This document shows, one piece after another, positions 33,967-43,677 of a DNA stretch of 64,000 bases (its first letter is position 1; each line of letters starts with the position of its first letter). The DNA lies in assembly GCF_023744375.2 (NCBI RefSeq), contig NZ_CP146284.1, positions 124,001 to 188,000 on the forward strand, given 5' to 3'. The DNA is from Parabacteroides sp. AD58. GTDB lineage: Bacteria; Bacteroidota; Bacteroidia; Bacteroidales; Tannerellaceae. A program made the translations under genes and the position numbers. The notes under the pieces are model-generated. The model searched no databases, had not been told where the DNA came from, and saw only the letters and a program-made list of their open reading frames with translations.

Positions 33967-35259
33967 ATGGAAATATTTATAATACTTGTTCTTATTTTAT
34001 TGAATGGCGTTTTGTCCATGTCTGAAATTGCGTTGGTCTCGGCCCGAAAAACAAAGTTGGAAACAGAAGCTAAGAAGGGAAACCGGGGCGCGCGTACCGC
34101 TTTAAATCTGTCAGAAGAGCCGGATCGTTTTCTTTCTACGATTCAAATTGGCATTACATTAATAGGTATTCTTACTGGTTTGTATTCAGGTGAAGCTCTG
34201 GCCGGTGATTTAGCTGTTTATTTCTCGGCCGTACCCTATATAGCTCCGTATGCTTTGCTAATATCTAAGTCTTTAATTGTCGTAGTGGTGACTTATCTGA
34301 CGCTTATCTTCGGAGAATTGGTTCCCAAGCGAATTGGTATGGGTTGTGCGGAACGGGTTTCCATGTTGATTGCCCGTCCGATGCATTTGCTATCGCTCAT
34401 TGCTTCTCCCTTCGTGTGGTTGTTGTCTAAAAGTACAGCCTTGGTCGTGAAAATGTTGGGCATTGATACGGCTGAGGATTCGAAAGTAACAGAAGAAGAA
34501 ATCAAGGCTATTGTCAAAGAAGGTTATGATGACGGTGAAGTGCAGGAAGTTGAGCATGACATCGTAGAGCGGGTCTTTACGTTGGGCGACAGACGTGTTG
34601 ATTCTATTATGACACACCGCGGAGAAATGGTCTGGCTGGATGTGATGGATTCAACAGAAAAGATTAAGGAAAAAGTAGAATCCAACCTGTTTGATATTTA
34701 TCCGGTGGCATCCGGCAAGTTTGATGATTTCTTAGGTATTGTTTATCTGAAGGATTTGTTTTTGCATATCGACTCTCCCGATTTTACATTGAAAGGCATT
34801 GTTCGTCCGGCTCAGTATGTTCCCGAGAACCAAAGTGTCTATACAACGCTGGAGCAGTTTAAGCGGGCGCGGGTAAAGTATGCGATTGTAACGGATGAGT
34901 TTGGAGGTATTCAGGGTATTGTAACCTTGAAGGATATCATGGAAGGTTTGGTTGGGCAAGTTCCGGAAATGGATGATGAGCAGGAAATTGTTGAGCGGAG
35001 CGACGGAACCTGGCTGGTGGATGGCCAGTATTCTTTCTATGATTTCTTAGCTTATTTCGATATGGAAGATCTGTATGCCGAGCATGATTACAATACGTTG
35101 AGCGGTTTGATTCTGGAAATATTGGAACGTCTGCCCAAGACAGGAGAAAAATTACGTTGGATGAACTTTGAGTTCGAAATAGTTGATATGGACGGTGCCC
35201 GTATCGATAAGGTATTAGTTCGCAAGATGCCTGAAGAGAGCGCACCCGAATCCAATTGA
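33967..35259 (+). CDS. CNNM / CBS-pair / CorC_HlyC protein (hemolysin family)
   Basis: The 430-residue inner-membrane protein has an N-terminal DUF21/CNNM domain (about 1-190) with several hydrophobic helices. A tandem CBS pair (about 205-330) contains SIMTHRGEM and VTDEFGGIQGIVTLKD. A CorC_HlyC domain (about 345-425) ends at DKVLVRKM. Members are linked to magnesium or cobalt transport; the name hemolysin is historical. It is monocistronic or precedes the FecR gene by 118 bp. Confidence 0.9.
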   Translation: MEIFIILVLILLNGVLSMSEIALVSARKTKLETEAKKGNRGARTALNLSEEPDRFLSTIQIGITLIGILTGLYSGEALAGDLAVYFSAVPYIAPYALLISKSLIVVVVTYLTLIFGELVPKRIGMGCAERVSMLIARPMHLLSLIASPFVWLLSKSTALVVKMLGIDTAEDSKVTEEEIKAIVKEGYDDGEVQEVEHDIVERVFTLGDRRVDSIMTHRGEMVWLDVMDSTEKIKEKVESNLFDIYPVASGKFDDFLGIVYLKDLFLHIDSPDFTLKGIVRPAQYVPENQSVYTTLEQFKRARVKYAIVTDEFGGIQGIVTLKDIMEGLVGQVPEMDDEQEIVERSDGTWLVDGQYSFYDFLAYFDMEDLYAEHDYNTLSGLILEILERLPKTGEKLRWMNFEFEIVDMDGARIDKVLVRKMPEESAPESN

Positions 35260-35377
35260 TTGGATTCTGATTCTGCCAAAACCTGGACGGATAGCTAACA
35301 TTTAACATCTTTTTATCGAATAGGAGTAGTGAGAATTTTCTGAAGTATGCTCTTTATACATAAAAGATAAAGCGTGT

Positions 35378-36253
35378 ATGATGGATATGGATCAACAGGA
35401 CAAGAATCAGTTATTGAGCAGACTTGCTACTTCTACTCGTTCTCCTCATGGACAATTTACGGCCGAAAAAAGCTGGCCTTTGCTGCAGAAACGTCTGCAA
35501 GGCGGTTCAAGAAGAATACTTTGGTATCACCGGGTGGCTTCATGGGCAGCGGTTATTCTTTTGTGTTTAGCAGTATGGGGCATTTATGAATATGTGATTC
35601 CGCCGAAAGAACAAACGTATGCTGCTTATGCGGAAGTGAGAACAATTCTGTTGCCCGACAGTACGGAAGTGACGTTGAATCGCTATTCTACGCTGACTTG
35701 TCCGGTACGTTTTAAGGGAAAGAACCGGAATGTCTCGTTGTCGGGTGAAGCCTATTTTGAAGTCCATAAAGATGTTCGTCATCCATTTATTGTCCAAGCA
35801 GATGAAGTGGAAGTGAAAGTGTTGGGAACTCATTTCAATCTGGAAGCGTATCCGGATGATCCGGAAATAAAAACCACGTTGCTGGAAGGTGCTGTGGCGG
35901 TGACTTCACCTGGTGGTGTTGCCCGTTTGTCGCCTAATGAGGCGGCTGTTTATTCCCGTTCTGTCCGGCGTTTATCTACAATCCGGACAAAAAAGACCAA
36001 TCCTGAAATTGCCTGGCGGCAGGGAGATTTTGTATTTGATAACGAACCTTTGCGGGAAATCGCCCGGAAACTCTCACATGCATTTGATACTCCAATCATC
36101 ATTCAGGATGATTCATTGGCCGATTATCGGATTCGTGCCCGTTTTTCTTCTCAAGAAACCTTGGATGAGATGCTTTCTTTGCTGAAAGAAACCGTCTCTT
36201 TCTCTTATGAGCGTACAGGTAATCAGATTATCATTCAAGCAAAGCAAGAATAG
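35378..36253 (+). CDS. FecR-type anti-sigma factor
   Basis: The 291-residue protein has a cytoplasmic N-terminus, one transmembrane helix (about 52-70, VASWAAVILLCLAVWGIYEYV) and a periplasmic FecR domain (RTILLPDSTEVTLNRYSTLTCP, then GEAYFEVHKDVRHPFIV) and a C-terminal STN-contacting region. FecR proteins relay a signal from a TonB receptor to an ECF sigma factor. The receptor gene follows by 3 bp, but no sigma factor gene is adjacent: the upstream gene is the CNNM protein. The partner sigma factor must be elsewhere, or has been lost. Confidence 0.88.
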   Translation: MMDMDQQDKNQLLSRLATSTRSPHGQFTAEKSWPLLQKRLQGGSRRILWYHRVASWAAVILLCLAVWGIYEYVIPPKEQTYAAYAEVRTILLPDSTEVTLNRYSTLTCPVRFKGKNRNVSLSGEAYFEVHKDVRHPFIVQADEVEVKVLGTHFNLEAYPDDPEIKTTLLEGAVAVTSPGGVARLSPNEAAVYSRSVRRLSTIRTKKTNPEIAWRQGDFVFDNEPLREIARKLSHAFDTPIIIQDDSLADYRIRARFSSQETLDEMLSLLKETVSFSYERTGNQIIIQAKQE

Positions 36254-37685
36254 AAGATGAAACGGGTGAGTATGTGGATCATGCTCTGTTGGATATGCTT
36301 TGCAGGAGTTCTGAAAGCCCAGCAGGAGGCATTGCGTTTAGATGTGTCGGTAGAAAATGCTTCTTTGGAGCAGTTTGTCCGACTGGTGGAGAAAGAATCA
36401 GGGTATTCTTTTATTTATGGAGAAGATGTTTCGTTACGCCAACCCATTACGCTTTCGGTGAAACAACAGACGGTTGGGGAAATATTGGAAGAGGCTTTTG
36501 AGCGGGAACCGATCGGTTTCCGGTTGGAGAAAAATCATATTCTGTTGTTTCGCCGTCCGTTGCCGAAGGAAAAGCGATATACCATTTGCGGGTATGTAAC
36601 CGACCGGTCTTCTGCCGAGACATTAATTGGTGCGAATATCTTGGAAGGGATTCGTCATACGGGCACTTATACCAATTCATTTGGATTCTATACGTTGACT
36701 GTTCCGGAAGGGGAAGTGGAGTTGAATTTCTCGTATTTAGGATATGATGTGCAGACCATCCGGTTTTGTCTGCAGAAAGATACGATGATTCCTGTGCAGT
36801 TGACGGCCAATAACCGGTTGGAAGAACTATTGGTTCTTTCCGACCGGAAAGAGGCCGGTATTTATGCTACCGGTATGAGTTCGCACGATGTGCCGCTGAC
36901 CCAGATACGAAATACGCCGGCTTTGTTGGGAGAAGCGGATCTGTTGAAGACCATTCAGCTGTTGCCTGGTGTACAGGCCGCTACGGAAGGATTCAGCGGT
37001 TTGTATGTCCGAGGTGGAGGACCAGATCAGAATCTGATTCTTCTGGATGGAATTCCGGTCTATAATGCTGACCATCTGCTGGGGGTCTTTTCTATTTTCA
37101 CACCGGAGGCCATGAAACGGGTTACCTTGTATAAAGGAGCTTTTCCGGCCCGTTTCGGGAGTCGCCTGTCTTCCGTGGTAGATATCCGGACAAACGATGG
37201 CGACATGAAACAGTATCATGGTACAGCCAGCTTGGGATTACTGACCAGTAAGATTCATCTGGAAGGACCTGTCTGGAAAGATCGTACGGCATTTAACGTA
37301 TCGGTCCGGCGGACTTATCTGGACTGGTTGGCACGTCCGTTCCTGGATAAAGACAAGAAATACGGTTATTACTTCTACGATATCAATGCAAAGGTGAATC
37401 ATAAGTTTTCAGACCGCAGCCGTTTTTTCTTGAGTTTCTATAAGGGAAAAGATCATTGTGACTATACCCGAAATACAGCTTATGAATATGATTATGCCAG
37501 TTATTATTATAATGACGGTATGGATCTGAACTGGGGAAATACCATTGCAGCTGCCCGTTGGAATTATGTGTTCAACCATCAGCTTTTCTTCCAGGCAACG
37601 ATGGCATACAATCATTATGATATGAAAATGTCGACTGGCTATCAGAACTTGGACAAGGTGCATAAAGGAGAAACACTTTATGTAT

Positions 37686-38713
37686 ACCCGTTGGCGGAAT
37701 TAATTTAAGTTGATAAATATGAGTAAAAAGTTGTACATGTCGCTGATTTTTAGTAACTTAGTGGTGATTAAAACATTAAGTTCAAACCATCGTATGTACA
37801 ACCTTTATGCAAAATTCGTCAAAATACTTGAGATATGCAAGCAATTCTCTGAAAATCTCGTCAATGATTCGGGTAATGTTCCACGTCGTGGTCCTGTTCC
37901 CAAGTTTTCGGATTTGGAAGTGGTGGCGCTATCCCTGACGGCAGAGACCGAGAGCATTGATAGTGAGAAGTGGTTGTTCGACTATAAATTGCAAGAATAC
38001 AAGGACAGCATTCCCAATCTCATATCAAGGAGACAGTTCAATGACCGCAGGAAGAAAACGTCAGGCCTGTGTGAGGAACTGCGCAAGCGGATTGCCATGG
38101 AAATGGATGGCGGAGAGGAACAATTCTTTGTTGACTCCAAGCCGATAGAGGTCTGTAGGGTTGCAAGAGGAAAACGTTGCAAGATGGGGCGTGCCGGCAA
38201 TTTCTCGCAAGCTCCCGACTTCGGCTTCTGTGCTTCGCAGAACACGTATTATTTTGGTTATAAGTTACACGCTCTCTGTGGGTTAAGTGGAGTTATCCAT
38301 TCCTATGATCTGTCAAAGGCAAGTGTGGCTGACCTCCATTATATGAAGGATGTAAAACATACTTATCACGACTGTAGCATCTATGGTGACAAAGGGTATA
38401 TTGGAGCTGACGTACAGCTTGACTTGTTCGAAACCGCACACATAAGACTGGAGTGTCCGTATCGGCTCAACCAAAAGGATTGGAAACCGACATTCATTCC
38501 GTTTGCAAAGGCAAGAAAGAGGATTGAGACAATATTCTCACAACTTACAGACCAGTTCTTGGTCATCAGGAACTACGCGAAAATAACGAATGGTTTGTTT
38601 GCCAGAATCATTGGCAAAATTAGTGCACTTACCATTCTGCAATACGTAAACTTCATTAACGACAAGCCCATTGGCAGAATTAAGTATGCACTAAATTAAT
38701 TCCGCCAACAGGT
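37686..38713 (+). mobile_element. IS982-family insertion sequence, 1028 bp
   Basis: The ends are inverted copies of ACCYGTTGGCGGAATTAATTT (21 bp, one mismatch), beginning ACC as in the IS982 family. The flanks carry a 7-bp duplication TATGTAT at 37679-37685 and 38714-38720. The terminal bases are complete and the transposase ORF is open, so the element looks intact and recently inserted. Confidence 0.95.
37719..38699 (+). CDS. IS982-family transposase
   Basis: The 326-residue DDE transposase starts at ATG 37719; an in-frame TTG lies at 37710. Catalytic candidates are the Asp in FFVDSKPIEVCR, the Asp in IYGDKGYIG and the Glu in RKRIETIFSQLTDQF, in the order expected for IS982 proteins. No frameshift or stop interrupts it. 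Its stop codon overlaps the right inverted repeat. Confidence 0.92.
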   Translation: MSKKLYMSLIFSNLVVIKTLSSNHRMYNLYAKFVKILEICKQFSENLVNDSGNVPRRGPVPKFSDLEVVALSLTAETESIDSEKWLFDYKLQEYKDSIPNLISRRQFNDRRKKTSGLCEELRKRIAMEMDGGEEQFFVDSKPIEVCRVARGKRCKMGRAGNFSQAPDFGFCASQNTYYFGYKLHALCGLSGVIHSYDLSKASVADLHYMKDVKHTYHDCSIYGDKGYIGADVQLDLFETAHIRLECPYRLNQKDWKPTFIPFAKARKRIETIFSQLTDQFLVIRNYAKITNGLFARIIGKISALTILQYVNFINDKPIGRIKYALN

Positions 38714-39958
38714 TATGTATATGATTCGGACTATCATTCCGGTATTCACGATTATAGTGTTCAGGCCGATTTTGATTATACACCGCATCCGGCTCATCAT
38801 CTGAAATTTGGTACTTCTTATCTGTATCATGTCTTCCAACCGGAAGTGATGGTTTCGCGGGTGAAGGAAGAAGAAGAGGAAACTGTTCAGCGGGATACGA
38901 CGTATACTGCCATATCGAATGGAGATATTTTGGGGCATGAATGGTCTTTGTATGCCGAGGACGATATTTCCTTGGGTCGTTTCCGGGTAAATGCAGGCAT
39001 ATACTTTTCATTATTTAATACACAGGGGAAGAATTACTTTTCTGCCCAGCCCCGTTTGTCGGCCCGCTATGGGCTGACCGACGAGGTCGCTATCAAAGCT
39101 TCGTTTACCCAGATGGCGCAATATGTTCATCTGTTGTCTTCTTCCACCATTGCTTTACCGACGGATCTGTGGGTACCGGTAACGAAGAACATTCGTCCGA
39201 TGCGTTCCGATCAATACGCGTTGGGTGGATATTATACAGGAATAAAAGGCTGGGAGTTTTCCATGGAGGCCTATTATAAGAATATGTTTCATGTGTTGGA
39301 ATATCAGGATGGAGCTTCCTTCCTGGCTTCTTCATCTGGCTGGGAAGATAAGGTGGAAATGGGAAATGGCCGTTCGATGGGAGTGGAGTTTCTGGCTCAG
39401 AAGACGTCAGGAAAGACAACCGGATGGATTGCTTATACGCTGGCAAAAAGTGACCGGATCTTTGAGAATGGGAATATCAATAACGGGAATCGGTTCCCAT
39501 ATAAATACGATCGGAGACATAACCTGAACCTATGCGTCAACCATACGTTTAATCAGAAGTGGGATGTCGGACTGTCGTGGGTGTTTAATACCGGCGGAAC
39601 TGTCACCGTTGCTGAACAACGGATGGATGTACTTTATCCGGATAACAACGAAACGGCAGGAACGAATTATGTCCCGGCGCGGAACAATTTCCGGCTGCCA
39701 AGCAGTCATCGTCTGAATGTAGGTGTCAATTACCACAAGAAAGCACGTCGTGGAATGCATACCTGGAATGTTTCTGTTTACAATGCCTATAATGCCATGA
39801 CTCCGAATCTGGTATTTATGGATAAGGAGGTCCTGGAACATTCGATTACGTTGCCGAGTGGTAAACCGTATTATTGGACGGAAGTGAAGAATCACCTGAA
39901 GAAAGTAACTTTACTTCCTTGCATTCCTTCAATTACCTATACTTTTAAGTTTTGAGAG

Positions 39959-40969
39959 ATGAAAATAGAACGGTTGATATTTTGGATAGGATTATGTTGC
40001 ATCCTCTTATCGGGCTGTGAGCATGAATTGGATTTTTACGTGGATGAACAGGAACCGCAGCTGACGATGAATGCTTTATTGGAAGCAGGCGCCACGGAAA
40101 ATAGGGTCTTTCTAAGTCTGAGTGGAAAATCAGTGATAAAACCGATCCGGCAGGCGACACTGAAATTGTATGTCAATGGTGTATGTCGGGAAACGGTTGA
40201 AGGTAGATATCAACATCAGTGGGACGAAGAAGCGCAACGGTTAAGCTGCCTGCTGAAAACCGTCCTGTCGCCTGAAGATGTCGTTCGTTTGGAGGTTTCT
40301 GCCGAACAGGGGAAGTATCAGGCTTCAGCTGAAGTCGTCATGCCACCTGTTCCGGCTATGATTGAGCAAGTGGATACATTGGTTACCAAATTATGGACAG
40401 GCAATTCTGAGTTTGATGCCATTCAATATAAGATCCGGATACGGGATTTACCTGGAGAGCGGAATTATTATCGTCTCATTATCCAGAATGGTATATATTA
40501 TGCCGAACGTCCACCCGAAGGATGGATACCGAGTGAAATACAGACTATCTATGATCAGGAAGAATTCGTATTGAGTCAGGGGCATCATCAGACGAGTGGA
40601 GATGAGAATTACAATCCCTTTCAAACGGATGTTCCGAATATCTATCATGTGTTTACAGATACGTACTTTGAAGATCGGGATTATACCTTGAATGTTTATA
40701 CAGGTTACAGGCCCGCAGATGATTATTGGTACGATTGGGATCAGCATATTTGCGGCTATGCCCGAATCCGCCTGTTGCAGATTACTGAAGAGGAATACCG
40801 TTACCTGCGGGCTTTGACCTTCCTTCAGTCAGATCATCTGGAAAATATGGAGATGCTGATGGAGCCTGTCATTATTCCTTCGAATGTTGAGAACGGTTTA
40901 GGCTTTATTGGAGCCAGTTCCGAGCAGTATGTACAGATGGAGATTATGCACCGTTATCCCCGGAAGTAG
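39959..40969 (+). CDS. DUF4249 family outer-membrane lipoprotein
   Basis: The 336-residue product has a lipoprotein signal with lipobox LLSGC (Cys20), then beta-rich sequence (TLKLYVNGVCRETVEG, VRLEVSAEQGKYQASAEVVMPP). This is the DUF4249 pattern. DUF4249 genes regularly follow STN-containing TonB receptor genes in Bacteroidetes and are thought to be surface partners of the receptor. It starts 3 bp after the receptor stop, so it is translated from the same mRNA and its expression may suffer from the upstream IS insertion. Confidence 0.85.
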   Translation: MKIERLIFWIGLCCILLSGCEHELDFYVDEQEPQLTMNALLEAGATENRVFLSLSGKSVIKPIRQATLKLYVNGVCRETVEGRYQHQWDEEAQRLSCLLKTVLSPEDVVRLEVSAEQGKYQASAEVVMPPVPAMIEQVDTLVTKLWTGNSEFDAIQYKIRIRDLPGERNYYRLIIQNGIYYAERPPEGWIPSEIQTIYDQEEFVLSQGHHQTSGDENYNPFQTDVPNIYHVFTDTYFEDRDYTLNVYTGYRPADDYWYDWDQHICGYARIRLLQITEEEYRYLRALTFLQSDHLENMEMLMEPVIIPSNVENGLGFIGASSEQYVQMEIMHRYPRK

Positions 40970-41004
40970 CAGGTTTTGATTCCAAATAAACGAGGATTAA
41001 AAAT

Positions 41005-41042
41005 AAAACCAACGAGAAATGAAAACGATTCTCGTTGGTTTT
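41005..41042. terminator. Bidirectional terminator
   Basis: AAAACCAACGAGAA (41005-41018) pairs perfectly with TTCTCGTTGGTTTT (41029-41042). T-rich tracts follow on both strands, serving the DUF4249 gene and the convergent sialidase gene. Confidence 0.92.
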
Positions 41043-41102
41043 ATTTTTAGGTCTCTCTTTCTATTCACCGAACAGTTGCCGGAGACCAAAGAGCTTGTTA
41101 TT

Positions 41103-42788
41103 TTATGGGCGGATCAGTTCGCGCAGCTTGACTTTTTGGAATGTCATGTGTGCCACACTCGACTCGTAGAAAATACCGACGGTTTCTTCATCCACCAACG
41201 TCAGACAGGTATAACCCCAGCCTTCTCCTTCATCAAGCAAGATCTGATACTCTTCGGGCCATGTCAGTCCGCCGTCCAGGCTTGCCTTGATGGTAATGTG
41301 ATTTCTGTTTTTCGTAGTGTTCGGATTAGAGAACAACAGAATATCTTTCTTCAGGCAATTCTTCTCTGCCGGGATCTTGATGAGGCTGGCCATACAGATC
41401 GGTTCCTGCAGAGCCGAACGGTTGGATGGATGTTCCGTCCAGGTCTTTCCTAAATCTTTAGTAATGGAGACAGCCCGGCTTCCGCCCCGGTTGTCGCGCA
41501 TATTCAACATCAATGCACCGGGTTCTATTTCTGCAACCTGTGATTCGGTCGTATTGCTTCGGGCTGCATTATGCAGATGCCATGTTTTTCCATGATCTTT
41601 ACTATACATGATTCCCGCATTCGGTATTTTGTTGGCATCGATGAATTGGATGGGGAATACGAGTGTTCCGTCGCTCATTGTGATGCCTTGCCCTGGCCCT
41701 TGTAATAAGAAATACCAGGAAGGATCTTTTACCTGTTCGGTAATGTTGATCGGTTCGCTCCATGTTTTCCCGTCGTCTTCACTTTTGCAGAGTACGAGCT
41801 GGGCAGTTTCGTCCATGGTCATACCTTGTTGCGAGTTGAACCATGCCCGCTGATTTCCCATGCCATGACACCAGGCTGCTACAATCCAGATGGTATTGTT
41901 GGTCTCATCCACTAATATCGAAGGATCGCCCACACCATTCTGGGCATGAGGCAGACCGCCGGTTTCACCAAAGCTCATGGCAATTTGCATGGGTTCCCAT
42001 GTCTGGCCTTTATCAAAGCTGCGGCTTACGCCAATATCAATCTTTTCCTGCAGATCGACGGAACTGTTGTATCTGACGTCATAACAGCCAATCAACGTCC
42101 CTTTGTTCGTAGTAACGATTCCCGGAATACGGAAGGCTGCCACACCGTCGTCCCATGCCTGGCGGACAGCTACGCCTTTTCTACGTTTGCCAGTCTGCTG
42201 GTCTCCAGAAATAACAGCCGGCTGCTGGTTGATCTGTGCCTGACTGATGCGTGCTGATATCAAGGATTCCAAAGAGGCAGAATTCTTGACCTGTACACTG
42301 ACCCAGAAGTAGTTTGTCCCTTTTAATAAAGGCTGCTGGCTGGATAATTGGATGGATGATGCTGGTCGGTTTATTTCATCCTGCTGGATAGAGTAATCTC
42401 GGTTCGTACTTTTCAGTTGCTGTAAACTCCGCTGATCAGATATTTCAGGAGTGAACTTAACGCCTTTTTCTGCTAATGACGCCCGCAGAAAATCCTGTCT
42501 GTAACTGTGCGATGGAGCATAATAAGTTCCTTTTCGGGCAACGCCTTCTGTTCCACTGTAGAAAAGACGGACAGATTCGATATCGGCCAAGTTGGTTTCT
42601 TGATCAAATTCAATGGATATTTCATTCAATACGTCTCCTTTGTCTGCGTCCATACGGAATTCAAACAAAACATTATCTGCCTGATTGATCAGCAATGGAA
42701 TTTGAGGAGCATGAACAAACAGTGTGTCTGAAGCCAGCATAGGGGCACTAATGGCAATTAATCCGGCAAGAAGGAAGTTCTTTTTCAT
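41103..42788 (-). CDS. nanH: Exo-alpha-sialidase (GH33)
   Basis: The 561-residue secreted enzyme releases terminal sialic acid from glycans. It has a signal peptide (cleavage near MLAS), an N-terminal carbohydrate-binding-like beta domain (about 20-190) and a six-bladed propeller. The FRIP motif (AAFRIPGIV, about 219-227) supplies the first triad arginine. Asp-boxes of the SxDxGxTW type occur at SRSFDKGQTW, SEDDGKTW, SKDHGKTW, TKDLGKTW and SLDGGLTW. Architecture and length match gut Bacteroidales sialidases. No other sialic-acid catabolism gene is adjacent. A TACATTTG -7 box lies at 42826-42833 on its strand. Confidence 0.93.
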   Translation of the reverse strand: MKKNFLLAGLIAISAPMLASDTLFVHAPQIPLLINQADNVLFEFRMDADKGDVLNEISIEFDQETNLADIESVRLFYSGTEGVARKGTYYAPSHSYRQDFLRASLAEKGVKFTPEISDQRSLQQLKSTNRDYSIQQDEINRPASSIQLSSQQPLLKGTNYFWVSVQVKNSASLESLISARISQAQINQQPAVISGDQQTGKRRKGVAVRQAWDDGVAAFRIPGIVTTNKGTLIGCYDVRYNSSVDLQEKIDIGVSRSFDKGQTWEPMQIAMSFGETGGLPHAQNGVGDPSILVDETNNTIWIVAAWCHGMGNQRAWFNSQQGMTMDETAQLVLCKSEDDGKTWSEPINITEQVKDPSWYFLLQGPGQGITMSDGTLVFPIQFIDANKIPNAGIMYSKDHGKTWHLHNAARSNTTESQVAEIEPGALMLNMRDNRGGSRAVSITKDLGKTWTEHPSNRSALQEPICMASLIKIPAEKNCLKKDILLFSNPNTTKNRNHITIKASLDGGLTWPEEYQILLDEGEGWGYTCLTLVDEETVGIFYESSVAHMTFQKVKLRELIRP

Positions 42789-43016
42789 GTGTTTTAGCGG
42801 TATATGTTATTACTTAAATTACTAACAAATGTAAAGATATAAAATTTTACCAATTTATCTGATTTCTCGAAAACTTTTTTTCTGTGGCTCTTGTTCTAAG
42901 TATATAGTGTTTTTCATGGTATTAGAATTAAGTTAGGTTTGCTGTCCGTCCCGTTCGTGAGAATAGGACGGCTTTGCATTTTATAGAGGTTCAGATATTG
43001 TTATCTTTTATGTCGG

Positions 43017-43511
43017 TCAATTAAATACACATCCATTTTGCTGAGGGCAACAAGGACCTTGAGGTTTGCCATTCATTTTCTTGTTTTTCGGCATCATGGG
43101 ATGAGGTCTGTCTGATTTGAGCACCATTTGAACTTGTCGCATGGTCAGCATCTTCTTGAACTTCTTATAATAGTCCTTTCGTGTATCCAACAATTTCTGT
43201 TGTCTGTCAAATTGAGCCGTCAGTTGTTCTTCGATTTGTTTGTCACTCATTTCTGCCGGTCTGGTTTCAGGTCTCTGAAATTTACAAGCCTCTAAAGCTT
43301 CCAGATATTCCTTATATACCGGTGCAAACTGAGCCGCCGTTTTGTCATCCAGCATCAGTTGTCGTTGCATACGTTCGACGCGCATTTCTATCCGTTGCTC
43401 AGGAGACATTTCTTTACCGGGAGCTTTCGGACAGTTCTGAGACCACATATTTCCACTACAAATGGTTGTTAATGCCAAAACGGCCAGCCATACTTTTACA
43501 TTTTTCATCAT
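43017..43511 (-). CDS. Spy/CpxP-like periplasmic protein
   Basis: The 164-residue product has a signal peptide ending near MWSQ and a helical, Met/Gln/Arg-rich body with EMSPEQRIEMRVERMQRQLMLDD-like pattern and the LTMRQVQMVLKSD segment that resembles the LTxxQ motif of Spy/CpxP proteins. The tail has paired cysteines (CCPQQNGC). It may be a periplasmic chaperone or stress sensor; Bacteroidetes members lack direct study. It stands alone between the sialidase and GldB-like genes; the 228-bp spacer before it (42789-43016) shows only the sialidase promoter. Confidence 0.65.
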   Translation of the reverse strand: MMKNVKVWLAVLALTTICSGNMWSQNCPKAPGKEMSPEQRIEMRVERMQRQLMLDDKTAAQFAPVYKEYLEALEACKFQRPETRPAEMSDKQIEEQLTAQFDRQQKLLDTRKDYYKKFKKMLTMRQVQMVLKSDRPHPMMPKNKKMNGKPQGPCCPQQNGCVFN

Positions 43512-43677
43512 CGTTCTTAATTTAAAAGTTTATACTTTATTCCCAAATGAAAATTGGCTTTCAATTTCTGTTGTTGGTACCGGATCAAAAGAAATAGGGA
43601 AGCTTTATTTTTCATTCTGTTCATTAAGACGGAGAAAAACGGACAGCGTTTATTGGTAAAACACTTTTTAGCGAATT

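Larger units (their letters stand above)
36257..39955 (+). pseudogene. TonB-dependent receptor interrupted by an IS982-family element
   Basis: Codons 1-474 end at the target site and the remaining 413 follow at 38714. Removing the IS and one 7-bp repeat restores one 887-residue frame (the junction reads ETLYVYDSDYHSG). The protein has a signal peptide ending in KAQ, an STN domain (about 25-95), a carboxypeptidase-like regulatory domain (about 105-190), a plug with LPGVQAATEGFSGLYVRGGGPDQNLILLDGIPVYN, and a barrel ending in TYTFKF. The STN domain suits signalling through the FecR neighbour. As it stands the reading frame stops within the IS, so an intact receptor is not made. Confidence 0.92.
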
